Below, piece after piece: positions 1 through 6,300 of a stretch of DNA of 8,522 bases. Below the pieces are notes generated by a model that saw nothing but the letters and a program-made list of their open reading frames with translations, was not told where the DNA came from and ran no database searches. Numbering within the stretch: the stretch's first letter is position 1; each line of letters starts with the position of its first letter. This stretch comes from Methylobacterium sp. (lineage in GTDB: Bacteria > Pseudomonadota > Alphaproteobacteria > Rhizobiales > Beijerinckiaceae): contig JAJKJG010000231.1 in NCBI GenBank assembly GCA_021154065.1, positions 1 through 8,522 of the forward strand. The letters are read 5' to 3'. The position numbers and the translations under genes were made by a program.

Positions 1-294
1 ACGCACTTAAGGCGGCTTTCGACCGGCAACGGTCATGCAAGACGCCGAAGTCGCGGGGCCAGGGACCAAGAGCGTCGCGCGGGAGGTCTGGTTCGGCTCG
101 GGGATCCGGGCGGAACCCTACCCACCCATCCCACCCTCGTGCGCACGTCCGCCCGGGCGCGCAGCACGGACCAGGCCTCCCGTTCCCCTCGGGGTTTGCG
201 GATGCGCTCTCGATTATCCCCTCGCGCCGAGAAGGCCGCGAGGATAAAGGCGCGTGAGCTCAGCCGTCGGACGCGGACTTTCGGAGCAAGCGCG
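1..294. other. Left-edge stretch without a supported gene
   Basis: No reading frame here has a credible protein-family pattern. The open frames are Arg/Pro/Ala-rich, as expected by chance at this GC content, and several are simply continuations of frames antisense to the GST gene that ends at 295. The stretch lies downstream of the minus-strand GST-ilvN-GST operon. It may hold that operon's 3' end and the regulatory region of the next gene beyond the window (ilvC often lies nearby in relatives, but it is not visible here). The only structure I can point to is the inverted repeat at 214-247. Confidence 0.5.
214..247. repeat. Imperfect inverted repeat, possible operon-end hairpin
   Basis: The left arm TTATC-CC-CTCGCG (214-226) pairs with the right arm CGCGAGGATAA (237-247). 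This gives 11 base pairs with a two-base CC bulge and a 10-nt loop. It lies 48-81 nt past the stop codon of the minus-strand GST gene, so it could end or stabilise that transcript. There is no run of T after it in the minus direction, so a classical intrinsic terminator is not demonstrated. An operator for a gene to the left is the alternative. Confidence 0.35.
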
Positions 295-939
295 CTAGGC
301 AGGCAGCTCGAGCGCCTCGCGCTCGAAGGCACGCTTCACCGCCGCCCGCTCGCCCATGCGCCGGGCGTGCGCGGTCCAGTTCGGGAAGTCCTTCGCCATG
401 TCGAAGCCGAGCGTCGGACCGCGGCCCCAGGTCCAAAACACGAGAAGATACGGATCGGCGACCGAGTAGCCCTTCCCGACCGCCCAGGGGTCGGCGCCGA
501 GCTTCTTCTCGACCTGCCCCCAGATGTCGCGGCAGCTCTCCTTGCCCTTGGCGATCACATCCTCGATCGCCTTCGGATCGGCGGCGTAGCGCTCGGGCCG
601 GCGCACATGGGCATAGGCGATATGGACCGTGGACGCGATCCAGCCGATCCACTCCGCCGTACGCGCCGCCTCGCGCGGGTCGGACGGCCACAGGCGGGCT
701 TCGGGAAAACGCTGGGCGATATAGGGCAGGATCGCGGCGTTCTCGGTCAGCACCCAATCGTCCTCGGCCAGCACCGGCACGCGGCCCTTTGGATTGATGG
801 CGAGGTACTCCGGCGTGCGCTGCTCGCCCTTGGCGAGCGCGACCTTCACCGGCTCGTAGGCGACGCCCGCCTCTTCCAGCGCGATGTGCGGCGCGAGCGA
901 GCAGGCGCCGGGGGAGTAGTAGAGCTTGAGCCCAGTCAT
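295..939 (-). CDS. Beta-class-like glutathione S-transferase
   Basis: A 214-residue cytosolic protein of normal GST length. The N-terminal thioredoxin-like domain (about residues 3-80) opens with YYSPGACSLAPHIAL. This matches the bacterial beta-class signature, with Cys13 at the place of the glutathione-binding cysteine (Cys10 of E. coli GstA). NPKGRVPVL (49-57) supplies the cis-proline loop (V55-P56), and TENAAI (65-70) the residues that hold the gamma-glutamyl group. The helical C-terminal domain contains the N-capping box SVAD (159-162). The family conjugates or handles electrophiles with glutathione; the substrate cannot be read from the sequence. The ATG start at 939 follows a strong AGGAGG ribosome site. 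The gene begins 16 bp after ilvN on the same strand, so it is very likely the last gene of a GST-ilvN-GST operon. Confidence 0.93.
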   Translation of the reverse strand: MTGLKLYYSPGACSLAPHIALEEAGVAYEPVKVALAKGEQRTPEYLAINPKGRVPVLAEDDWVLTENAAILPYIAQRFPEARLWPSDPREAARTAEWIGWIASTVHIAYAHVRRPERYAADPKAIEDVIAKGKESCRDIWGQVEKKLGADPWAVGKGYSVADPYLLVFWTWGRGPTLGFDMAKDFPNWTAHARRMGERAAVKRAFEREALELPA

Positions 940-955
940 CGATCCTCCTGCATGG

Positions 956-1498
956 CTACAGCCCCTCCTTGCCCCGGCTCATCGCGGCGATGCCGGTGCG
1001 GGAGACCTCGGCGAGGCCGACGGCGGTCATGAGGCTGATGAAGCGCTCGACGTCCTCGGTCGCGCCGGTGAGCTCGAACACGAACGAGGAGAGCGTGGCG
1101 TCGAGGGTGCGCGCGTTGAAGGCGCCGGCGAGCCGCAGGGCCTCGACGCGGTGGTCGCCGGTGCCGACGACCTTGACGAGGCACAGCTCGCGCTCGATCG
1201 CCTCGCCCTGGATCGTCAGGTCGACGACCCGGTGCACCGGCACGAGCCGCGCGAGCTGGCTCTTGATCTGCTCGATCACCGCGTTCGTGCCTGTGGTCAC
1301 GATGGTGATGCGCGAGATGTGCTTCTGGTGCTCGGTCTCGGAGACCGTCAGGCTCTCGATGTTGTAGCCGCGGCCGGAGAACATGCCGGCGATGCGCGCG
1401 AGCACGCCCGGCTCGTTGTCGACGATGACCGCGAGCGTGTGCCGGTTCGACGGCTCGATGCGGGTCGGATCGGGGTAATGGGTGTTCATCGCGTTCAT
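956..1498 (-). CDS. ilvN: Acetolactate synthase small (regulatory) subunit
   Basis: A 180-residue regulatory subunit of acetohydroxyacid synthase, the first common step of valine, leucine and isoleucine synthesis (also called IlvH). The N-terminal ACT domain (about 20-95) contains the hallmark NEPGVLARIAGMFSGRGYNI followed by ESLTV. N28, G31 and N46 align with E. coli IlvH N11, G14 and N29, which bind the feedback inhibitor valine, so valine sensitivity is expected. The C-terminal domain (from ERELCLVKV near 103 to the end) is also typical, including the terminal SRG. The ATG at 1498 overlaps the TGA of the upstream GST as ATGA, which implies translational coupling; a second ATG three codons later (1489) is possible. 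The large catalytic subunit (ilvB/ilvI), usually directly upstream, is not in this window. The frame stays open far upstream, but only this part matches the family. Confidence 0.96.
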   Translation of the reverse strand: MNAMNTHYPDPTRIEPSNRHTLAVIVDNEPGVLARIAGMFSGRGYNIESLTVSETEHQKHISRITIVTTGTNAVIEQIKSQLARLVPVHRVVDLTIQGEAIERELCLVKVVGTGDHRVEALRLAGAFNARTLDATLSSFVFELTGATEDVERFISLMTAVGLAEVSRTGIAAMSRGKEGL

Positions 1499-2196
1499 GC
1501 TGCCGCCGCCTTCCGCAAGTTCTCGACCGGCTCCTCGTCGACCTCGTCTTCGGGCACGATCCAGGTCTCGGCAAGCGCGGCGCGGCGCCATTCCTGGAAG
1601 GCCGGCGTGCCGAGCACCGCGTCCATGTAGGCGCGGGTCTGGCCGTCCGCCGGGATCGCGTAGGTGTCGAAGCGCGTCACCATCGGGGCGTACATCGCGT
1701 CGGCGGCGCTGAAGGCGCCGAACAGGAACGGCCCGCCTTGGCCGAAGCGCTCTCGCGCCGTGCGCCAGATCTCCGCGACCCGCGCCGCATCCTTCGCGAC
1801 GCCGGCGCCGCGGTCCTTTCTTGCGAAGCGCTTGCCGAGATTCATCGGGCAGGCGCCGCGGATGGCGGAGAAGCCGGCGTGCATCTCGGAGGCGATCGAC
1901 CGCGCCATCGCGCGCGCCGCCGGGTCTCTCGGCCAGATCGCGCGATCGGGATGGGTTTCGGCGAGGTATTCCATGATGGCGAGCGACTCCCACACCGCGA
2001 CCTCGCCGTCGACGAGCGCCGGCACCTTGCCGGCCGGCGAGTATTTCTTGACCTCGCTCTTCCACGCCGGCGAGTCGATCGGGTCGGCGAAGGGGATCAG
2101 CACCTCCTGGAACGGGATGTCGAACTGCTTCATCAGGATCCAGGGCCTGAGCGACCAGGAGGAGTGGCACTTGTTCCCGATGACGAGGGTCAGCAT
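1495..2196 (-). CDS. GST-like protein of the SSWSLR subfamily
   Basis: A 233-residue two-domain GST homologue. The thioredoxin-like half carries SSWSLRPW (12-19), where Ser or Tyr replaces the beta-class Cys. This resembles the zeta-like motif of maleylacetoacetate isomerases and a widespread group of uncharacterised bacterial GSTs. AGKVPAL (56-61 region) gives the cis-proline, and WESLAI (69-74) the E-S pair for glutathione. The C-terminal helical domain includes FSAADAMYAP (162-171). An acidic, Ala-rich tail follows residue 214. I chose ATG 2196 because GGAG lies 6 nt upstream; a GTG at 2217 would add 7 residues without a clear ribosome site. The stop overlaps the ilvN start by 4 bp. Little sequence similarity to the downstream beta-class GST is visible, so this is not a simple tandem duplication. 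The substrate is unknown. Confidence 0.9.
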   Translation of the reverse strand: MLTLVIGNKCHSSWSLRPWILMKQFDIPFQEVLIPFADPIDSPAWKSEVKKYSPAGKVPALVDGEVAVWESLAIMEYLAETHPDRAIWPRDPAARAMARSIASEMHAGFSAIRGACPMNLGKRFARKDRGAGVAKDAARVAEIWRTARERFGQGGPFLFGAFSAADAMYAPMVTRFDTYAIPADGQTRAYMDAVLGTPAFQEWRRAALAETWIVPEDEVDEEPVENLRKAAAA

Positions 2197-2246
2197 GACA
2201 GGCTCCGGCGAGGACACCCCGCCAGTGTGGCTGGAGGAGAGGCGAA

Positions 2247-2276
2247 TCTCTACTCACGAAACGTGGCCATTGTCAT
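2247..2276 (-). promoter_or_regulatory. Candidate promoter of the GST-ilvN-GST operon
   Basis: On the minus strand, ATGACA (2276-2271) resembles a -35 box. After 18 nt, TAGAGA (2252-2247) is a weak -10 box. It lies about 50 nt before the chosen ATG at 2196, in the 2197-2355 gap between this operon and the divergent pssA. The -10 match is poor, so this is only the best candidate seen. No comparable promoter was found for pssA in the same gap. Confidence 0.3.
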
Positions 2277-2355
2277 CACGGCGTCGAATGCCGCGCGAGA
2301 GCCGTCTCCGGCCCAAGAGGTAGCCCGCCCTGTCCGGCACCGCTATTGTCCCTCC

Positions 2356-3204
2356 ATGACGGACCTCTTTCCGCCCTTCGCGCCGGACCCGCTCGAACCG
2401 CGCCGGCGGCGCTTCAAGCCGGTGCCGTTCCGGGTGATCGCGCCGAACCTCGTCACCGTGCTGGCGCTTTGCCTCGGGCTGACCGCGATCCGCCTCGCCT
2501 ACGAGGGGCACCTCGACACCGCGGTGATCTGCATCATCGTCGCCGGCGTGCTCGACGGGCTCGACGGGCGGCTTGCGCGTTTCCTCAAGGGCACCTCGCG
2601 CTTTGGCGCCGAGCTCGATTCGCTCTCGGATTTCGTCTGCTTCGGCGTCGCCCCAGCGCTGATCCTTTACGGCTTCATCCTGCAGAGCCTCAAGGGGCTC
2701 GGCTGGGTCGCGGCGCTTCTGTTCGCGATCGCCTCGGCGCTGCGGCTGGCGCGGTTCAACGTCATGATCGACGACCCGACCCGCCCCGACTGGAAGAAGA
2801 ACTTCTTCGTCGGCATGGCGGCTCCGGCCGGGGCCGTGACCGTGCTCCTGCCGATCTATCTTTACTTCGTCGGCGTGCCGATGGGGTCGCGCATGGCCCC
2901 GGTGGTGCTGGTCTACGTGCTGTTCGTCGCCTTCATGATGGTGTCGACGGTCCCGACCTTCTCCGGCAAGACCATGGGCAAGCGCGTGCCGCGGGATTGG
3001 GTGCTGCCGATCTTCGTCGTCACGGCGGCCTTCATCGGGCTCCTGGTCAGCTTTCCCTTCGCGACGCTGGCGCTCGGCACGCTCGTGTACCTCGGGAGCA
3101 TCCCCTTCGGGGTGGCGCGCTATCGCCAGCTCGATCGGGCCGCGGCCGAGGCGCTCCGGACCGAGCCGCTCGCGGATCCGATGGAGCCGCCGCCCTCAGC
3201 CTGA
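2356..3204 (+). CDS. pssA: CDP-diacylglycerol-serine O-phosphatidyltransferase
   Basis: A 282-residue integral membrane enzyme that joins CDP-diacylglycerol and L-serine to make phosphatidylserine, the precursor of phosphatidylethanolamine. The CDP-alcohol phosphotransferase signature is complete: D67, D70-G71, A74-R75, G84, D88 and D92. These are the metal-binding and catalytic aspartates. Hydrophobic segments are visible at about 30-48, 55-66, 93-110, 115-132, 150-173, 180-197, 216-233 and 235-252, which fits the eight-helix type II PssA of Gram-positive and alphaproteobacteria rather than the E. coli phospholipase D-like type. The N-terminus (PRRRRFKPVPFR) is basic and likely cytoplasmic. 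ATG 2356 directly precedes the family start, but no clear ribosome site is seen. The decarboxylase gene psd, often just upstream, is absent here. The 3' end overlaps the convergent gene by 9 bp. Confidence 0.95.
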   Translation: MTDLFPPFAPDPLEPRRRRFKPVPFRVIAPNLVTVLALCLGLTAIRLAYEGHLDTAVICIIVAGVLDGLDGRLARFLKGTSRFGAELDSLSDFVCFGVAPALILYGFILQSLKGLGWVAALLFAIASALRLARFNVMIDDPTRPDWKKNFFVGMAAPAGAVTVLLPIYLYFVGVPMGSRMAPVVLVYVLFVAFMMVSTVPTFSGKTMGKRVPRDWVLPIFVVTAAFIGLLVSFPFATLALGTLVYLGSIPFGVARYRQLDRAAAEALRTEPLADPMEPPPSA

Positions 3205-3564
3205 CTTGCGGGCAGGGCCGAGCCGCTTGGCGTTCGCCTTGACGGCCTTGCGCGCCGCTTGTCCGGCCTTGTGCGACACCCGCACGAGATCGTTCGCGAG
3301 CGCCGCCGGGGAGGGCGGGCGAAAGGCCGCGCGAATCATCACCTGCTGCCAGGCCGCGGAGGCCGCAAACAGCCCTTGCCAGGCGGCTGTGGCCTTCTCG
3401 GCACAGGCGCGATTCCACTCGGCCATGCCCTCGGCGGTCGGCGCGACGAGGCAGCCGGCAAAGATCGGCAGGCGCGCCGCGATCGTGACCGCGGAATTCA
3501 CGGCTGCCTCGCCGGCTTCGGTGCCGGCGTGGATGAGGGAGCGGGTGAGTCGGCGGGCGCTCAT
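3196..3564 (-). CDS. Small phasin-like protein, function unproven
   Basis: A 122-residue Ala-rich protein with no signal peptide or membrane anchor that I can identify. The middle (about 45-80) reads as amphipathic helix with regularly spaced Trp and Ala (AEW, AAWQGL, AAWQQV). The C-terminus (about 98-120) is strongly basic and Lys/Arg/Ala-rich. This design resembles small phasin-like proteins of Hyphomicrobiales that coat polyhydroxyalkanoate granules and can touch DNA, but I cannot name a definite family. The ATG at 3564 is well supported by AGGA 5 nt upstream. It is convergent with pssA, their stop regions overlapping by 9 bp, and divergent from maf with a 132-bp gap that contains an inverted repeat. 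The opposite-strand frames at this place look like shadows. Confidence 0.7.
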   Translation of the reverse strand: MSARRLTRSLIHAGTEAGEAAVNSAVTIAARLPIFAGCLVAPTAEGMAEWNRACAEKATAAWQGLFAASAAWQQVMIRAAFRPPSPAALANDLVRVSHKAGQAARKAVKANAKRLGPARKSG

Positions 3565-3626
3565 GCGATTCCTGCGGAGGGACGGGGTGTGTCGGGTGCG
3601 GGGCGAATGCCCATGTTCACAAGCCC

Positions 3627-3645
3627 GAACCTATAGGGTAGGTTC
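3627..3645. repeat. Perfect inverted repeat in a divergent intergenic region
   Basis: GAACCTATAGGGTAGGTTC is an exact 7-bp inverted repeat (GAACCTA / TAGGTTC) around a 5-nt centre. It sits in the 132-bp gap between the phasin-like gene and maf, 63 bp from the first and 52 bp from the second. Its size and position fit an operator for a dimeric regulator acting on one or both divergent promoters. The CTATAG core could also be part of a -10 box, but no good -35 partner is visible on either strand. Confidence 0.4.
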
Positions 3646-3696
3646 CGCGCCCGCCAGCCTGCTCTCCGTCCTTAATCCGGCGAGCCCCCTTCCCAG

Positions 3697-4356
3697 GTGA
3701 ACCTCAGTCTCGTGGCGCCTCGCAGCACAACCGCCGGATGGCGCCCGAAGCTCGTGCTGGCGTCCGGCTCGCCGCGTCGCCTCGCGCTCCTGCAGCAGGC
3801 CGGCATCGAGCCCGACGCGCTTCTTCCCGCCGATGTCGACGAGGCGCCGCTGAAGTCCGAGACGCCGCGCGAGCTCGCAAAGCGCCTCGCCCGCACGAAA
3901 GCCGAGGTCGCGCGCAAGACGGCGCGCAACCGCGAGGATCTCGCCGAAGCCTTCATCCTCTCCGCCGACACGGTGGTCGCGGTCGGGCGCCGCGTCCTGC
4001 CGAAGGCCGAGGTCGTGGACGAGGCGGCGGCGTGCCTCAGGATGCTGTCCGGCCGCGCCCACCGGATCTATTCGGCCGTGTGCCTCGTGACCCCGGGCGA
4101 CAAGCTGCGCGAGCGCATCGTCGAGACCCGCTTGCGGTTCAAGCGCCTGTCCCGAGAGGAGATGGAGAGCTATCTCGCCTCCGGCGAGTGGCGCGGCAAA
4201 GCCGGCGGCTACGCCATCCAGGGTCTCGCCGGCACGTTCGCGGTCAAGCTCGTCGGCTCCTACACGAACGTGGTCGGGATGCCGCTTTACGAGACCATCT
4301 CGCTCCTCGACGGCGAGGGCTATCCGGTCCGTTTTTCGTGGCTCAACGTGGCTTGA
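3697..4356 (+). CDS. maf: Maf nucleoside triphosphate pyrophosphatase, YhdE type
   Basis: A 219-residue cytosolic house-cleaning enzyme that hydrolyses dTTP, UTP or modified nucleotides to the monophosphate and pyrophosphate. The motif SGSPRR (23-28) binds phosphate. ADTVVAVG (90-97) contains D91, the equivalent of the catalytic aspartate of E. coli Yhd[11 protein letters not shown] (170-179) followed by F181 and [11 protein letters not shown] (187-197) is the pattern of the dTTPase/UTPase branch rather than the m7GTP-specific YceF branch. The start is a GTG at 3697 without a clear ribosome site; it leaves about 17 residues before the conserved core, so GTG 3712 is a plausible alternative. 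It is the first gene of a plus-strand cluster: the next gene starts 4 bp after its TGA. In many relatives infA precedes maf; here a divergent phasin-like gene does. Confidence 0.93.
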   Translation: MNLSLVAPRSTTAGWRPKLVLASGSPRRLALLQQAGIEPDALLPADVDEAPLKSETPRELAKRLARTKAEVARKTARNREDLAEAFILSADTVVAVGRRVLPKAEVVDEAAACLRMLSGRAHRIYSAVCLVTPGDKLRERIVETRLRFKRLSREEMESYLASGEWRGKAGGYAIQGLAGTFAVKLVGSYTNVVGMPLYETISLLDGEGYPVRFSWLNVA

Positions 4357-4360
4357 GGCC

Positions 4361-5899
4361 ATGAACGTCGCGCTTTGGCTCGAGCGCGCGGGCAAAGCCG
4401 ACCCGCACCGCCCCGCCATCGGTTACGGCCGCCGCGTCGTTCGCACCTATGCCGAGCTTGCCGCGCGGGCCGCGCGCCTCGCCGCAGCGATGCGCGGAAA
4501 GCTCGGCCTCACGCCGGGCGAGCGCGTGGCCGTCATTGCCAAGAACTGCCCGGAATACGTCGAGATCCTCTACGGCCTGTGGTGGGCCGGCCTTGCGGCG
4601 GTGCCGGCGAACGCGAAGCTCCATGGGGCCGAGCTCGGCTACGTGCTCGAGCACTCCGGCGCAAAGCTCTGCTTCGCCACGCCCGAGCTCGAGAGCGATC
4701 TCGCCGCGCACGCGCCGCCGACGATGGAGCGGCTCATCGTCATCGGCAGCCCGGCTTACGCCAAGCTCCTTAAGGGTGATCCGATCGCGGCCACCATCGA
4801 GCGCGGGCCGGACGACCTTGCCTGGCTGTTCTACACCAGCGGCACCACCGGCCGGCCGAAGGGCGCCATGCTGACCCACGGCAACCTCGCCTCAGCGGCC
4901 CATGCTTATCTCGCCGAGGTCGATCCGGTCGCGCCCGGCGACGGCCTGCTTCATGCCGCGCCGATGAGCCACGGCTCCGGCCTCTACATCTTCCCGCATG
5001 TGATGCGCCGGGGCGTCAACGTGGTGCCCGAATCCGGCGGCTTCGACCCGGAGGAGATTTTCGAGCTGTTCACGCACTGGCGCCGGATGTCGATGTTCGG
5101 CGCGCCGACGATGATCAAGCGCCTCGTCGCGAGCCCGGCCGATTGCGATCCGTCCTCGATCCGCACCCTCGTCTCGGGCGGCGCGCCGATGTATGTCGAG
5201 GATGCCCGCGCGACGCTCGAGCGCCTGGGTCCGGTGCTCGCCCAGATCTACGGGCAGGGCGAAAGCCCGATGACGATCACCACCCTGTCGAAGGGCGACG
5301 TCGCCGACGCCGACCATCCGCGCTGGCTCGAGCGCCTGGGGTCCGCGGGCTTGCCCTATGCCTGCGTCGAGGTCGCGGTCGTGGATGCCGACGACCGCGC
5401 CGTGGCGACGGGCGAGGTCGGCGAGGTGATCTGCCGCGGCCTGCCGGTGATGGCGGGCTATTGGGACAACCCGGAGGCGACGGCGGCGACGCTCAAGGAC
5501 GGGTGGCTGCACACCGGCGACGTCGGCGCGTTCGACGCCGACGGCTACCTCACCCTCAAGGACCGCTCGAAGGACCTCATCATCTCCGGCGGCTCGAACA
5601 TCTATCCACGCGAGGTCGAGGAGGTGCTGCTGCAGCACCCGGCGGTGCGCGAGGTCTCGGTCATCGGCCGGCCCGACCCGGAATGGGGCGAGGCCGTCGT
5701 CGCCTATGTGGTCGGCGAGGCCACGCGCGCGGAGCTCGACACCCTGTGCCTGGCGCGGATCGCGCGCTTCAAGCGGCCGAAGGCCTATGTCTACCTCGCG
5801 GCCCTGCCGAAGAACAATTACGGCAAGGTGTTGAAGACCGAGCTTCGCGCCCTAGATCGGGACCGTGAACGACAACCTCACGCCGGCCCCGCCGATTGA
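4361..5899 (+). CDS. Acyl-CoA synthetase / class I adenylate-forming ligase
   Basis: A 512-residue enzyme of the ANL superfamily that activates a carboxylic acid with ATP to an acyl-adenylate and then forms a CoA thioester. Motifs in order: the P-loop YTSGTTGRPKG (158-168); an aromatic/His acid-pocket segment PMSHGSG (201-207); SGGAPM (272-277); YGQGES (297-302), the A5 motif, with Q where T or M is common; HTGD (384-387); the hinge DRSKDLIISGG (401-411) with R402; NIYPREVEEVL (413-423); and the catalytic Lys489 in PKNNYGKVLK. All core residues are present. The acid is not predictable; medium or long fatty acids or aromatic acids are options. ATG 4361 comes 4 bp after the maf stop, with GAGG just before it. 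Sixteen residues beyond the usual end run into the yacG start (35-bp overlap). RNase E/G-type genes usually occupy this slot. Confidence 0.92.
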   Translation: MNVALWLERAGKADPHRPAIGYGRRVVRTYAELAARAARLAAAMRGKLGLTPGERVAVIAKNCPEYVEILYGLWWAGLAAVPANAKLHGAELGYVLEHSGAKLCFATPELESDLAAHAPPTMERLIVIGSPAYAKLLKGDPIAATIERGPDDLAWLFYTSGTTGRPKGAMLTHGNLASAAHAYLAEVDPVAPGDGLLHAAPMSHGSGLYIFPHVMRRGVNVVPESGGFDPEEIFELFTHWRRMSMFGAPTMIKRLVASPADCDPSSIRTLVSGGAPMYVEDARATLERLGPVLAQIYGQGESPMTITTLSKGDVADADHPRWLERLGSAGLPYACVEVAVVDADDRAVATGEVGEVICRGLPVMAGYWDNPEATAATLKDGWLHTGDVGAFDADGYLTLKDRSKDLIISGGSNIYPREVEEVLLQHPAVREVSVIGRPDPEWGEAVVAYVVGEATRAELDTLCLARIARFKRPKAYVYLAALPKNNYGKVLKTELRALDRDRERQPHAGPAD

Positions 5900-6071
5900 G
5901 AACAGCGCCGGCGCTGGCCGATGCCCGGTCTGCGGCCAGCCGGCGGTGCCGGCCTCGCGCCCGTTCTGCTCGGGACGCTGCGCCGACGTCGACCTGCAGC
6001 GCTGGCTCGCCGGCGCCTATGTGGTGCCGGCCGCCGAGGATGAGGAAATGGGAGGCGACGAAAGGCTTTGA
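5865..6071 (+). CDS. yacG: DNA gyrase inhibitor YacG, zinc-binding
   Basis: A 68-residue protein. YacG binds GyrB and blocks DNA binding by gyrase. The zinc site is complete: C20-P-V-C23 and C35-S-G-R-C39, with an 11-residue spacer. This is shorter than in E. coli but usual for alphaproteobacteria as I know the family. RPFCSGRCADVDLQRWL (32-48) and the following AYVVP are highly typical, and the acidic tail (EDEEMGGDE) is also normal. The GTG start at 5865 is almost forced: an in-frame TAG lies at 5853-5855, and no other start codon occurs before the first Cys. The start lies inside the ligase gene (35-bp overlap), so translation is probably coupled. tRNA-Phe follows 83 bp later, a neighbourhood seen in many relatives. 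Confidence 0.94.
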   Translation: MNDNLTPAPPIENSAGAGRCPVCGQPAVPASRPFCSGRCADVDLQRWLAGAYVVPAAEDEEMGGDERL

Positions 6072-6087
6072 AGGTGCGGGCTCGCGC

Positions 6088-6116
6088 TGGACAGGCGCAG
6101 GCCTCGCCCCTATACA
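6088..6116 (+). promoter_or_regulatory. Sigma-70-type promoter of tRNA-Phe
   Basis: TGGACA (6088-6093) and TATACA (6111-6116) are separated by 17 nt, a close match to the housekeeping consensus TTGACA-N17-TATAAT. The predicted transcript would start near 6122-6124, about 30 nt before the mature tRNA. It sits in the 83-bp gap after yacG, so the tRNA need not depend on the upstream operon. Confidence 0.7.
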
Positions 6117-6154
6117 GCCGCTCCGACGCGCCGCGACCGGCGGCGAGGCCGGAT

Positions 6155-6230
6155 GCCCAGGTAGCTCAGTTGGTAGAGCATGCGACTGAAAATCGCAGTG
6201 TCGGTGGTTCGATTCCGCCCCTGGGCACCA
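6155..6230 (+). tRNA. tRNA-Phe (anticodon GAA)
   Basis: A complete 76-nt cloverleaf with encoded CCA. The acceptor stem is GCCCAGG/CCTGGGC with seven pairs. The D arm is GCTC...GAGC. The anticodon stem TGCGA/TCGCA encloses the loop CTGAAAA with anticodon GAA at 6188-6190. The T arm is GGTGG-TTCGATT-CCGCC. The discriminator is A. It reads phenylalanine codons UUC and UUU. No direct repeat of its 3' end is seen in the window, so there is no sign of integration at this gene. Confidence 0.98.
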
Positions 6231-6300
6231 TCCCTCTGATCGCCTGAATGTCGAGGAGCTCGAGGCCCGGCCTGACCTGCCGCAGATCCGCAGATCGCCA

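Noticed and set aside
956..2257. 433-residue minus-strand open frame
   Set aside because: Only its last 180 residues are ilvN. The upstream part is the shadow of the SSWSLR-type GST in another frame.
1738..2355. Long plus-strand frame extension before pssA
   Set aside because: It is antisense to the GST gene and has no family pattern; pssA homology begins right after ATG 2356.
4343..5638. Long minus-strand frames opposite the CoA ligase
   Set aside because: They are His/Arg/Ala-rich mirror frames caused by high GC; the plus strand carries all ligase motifs.
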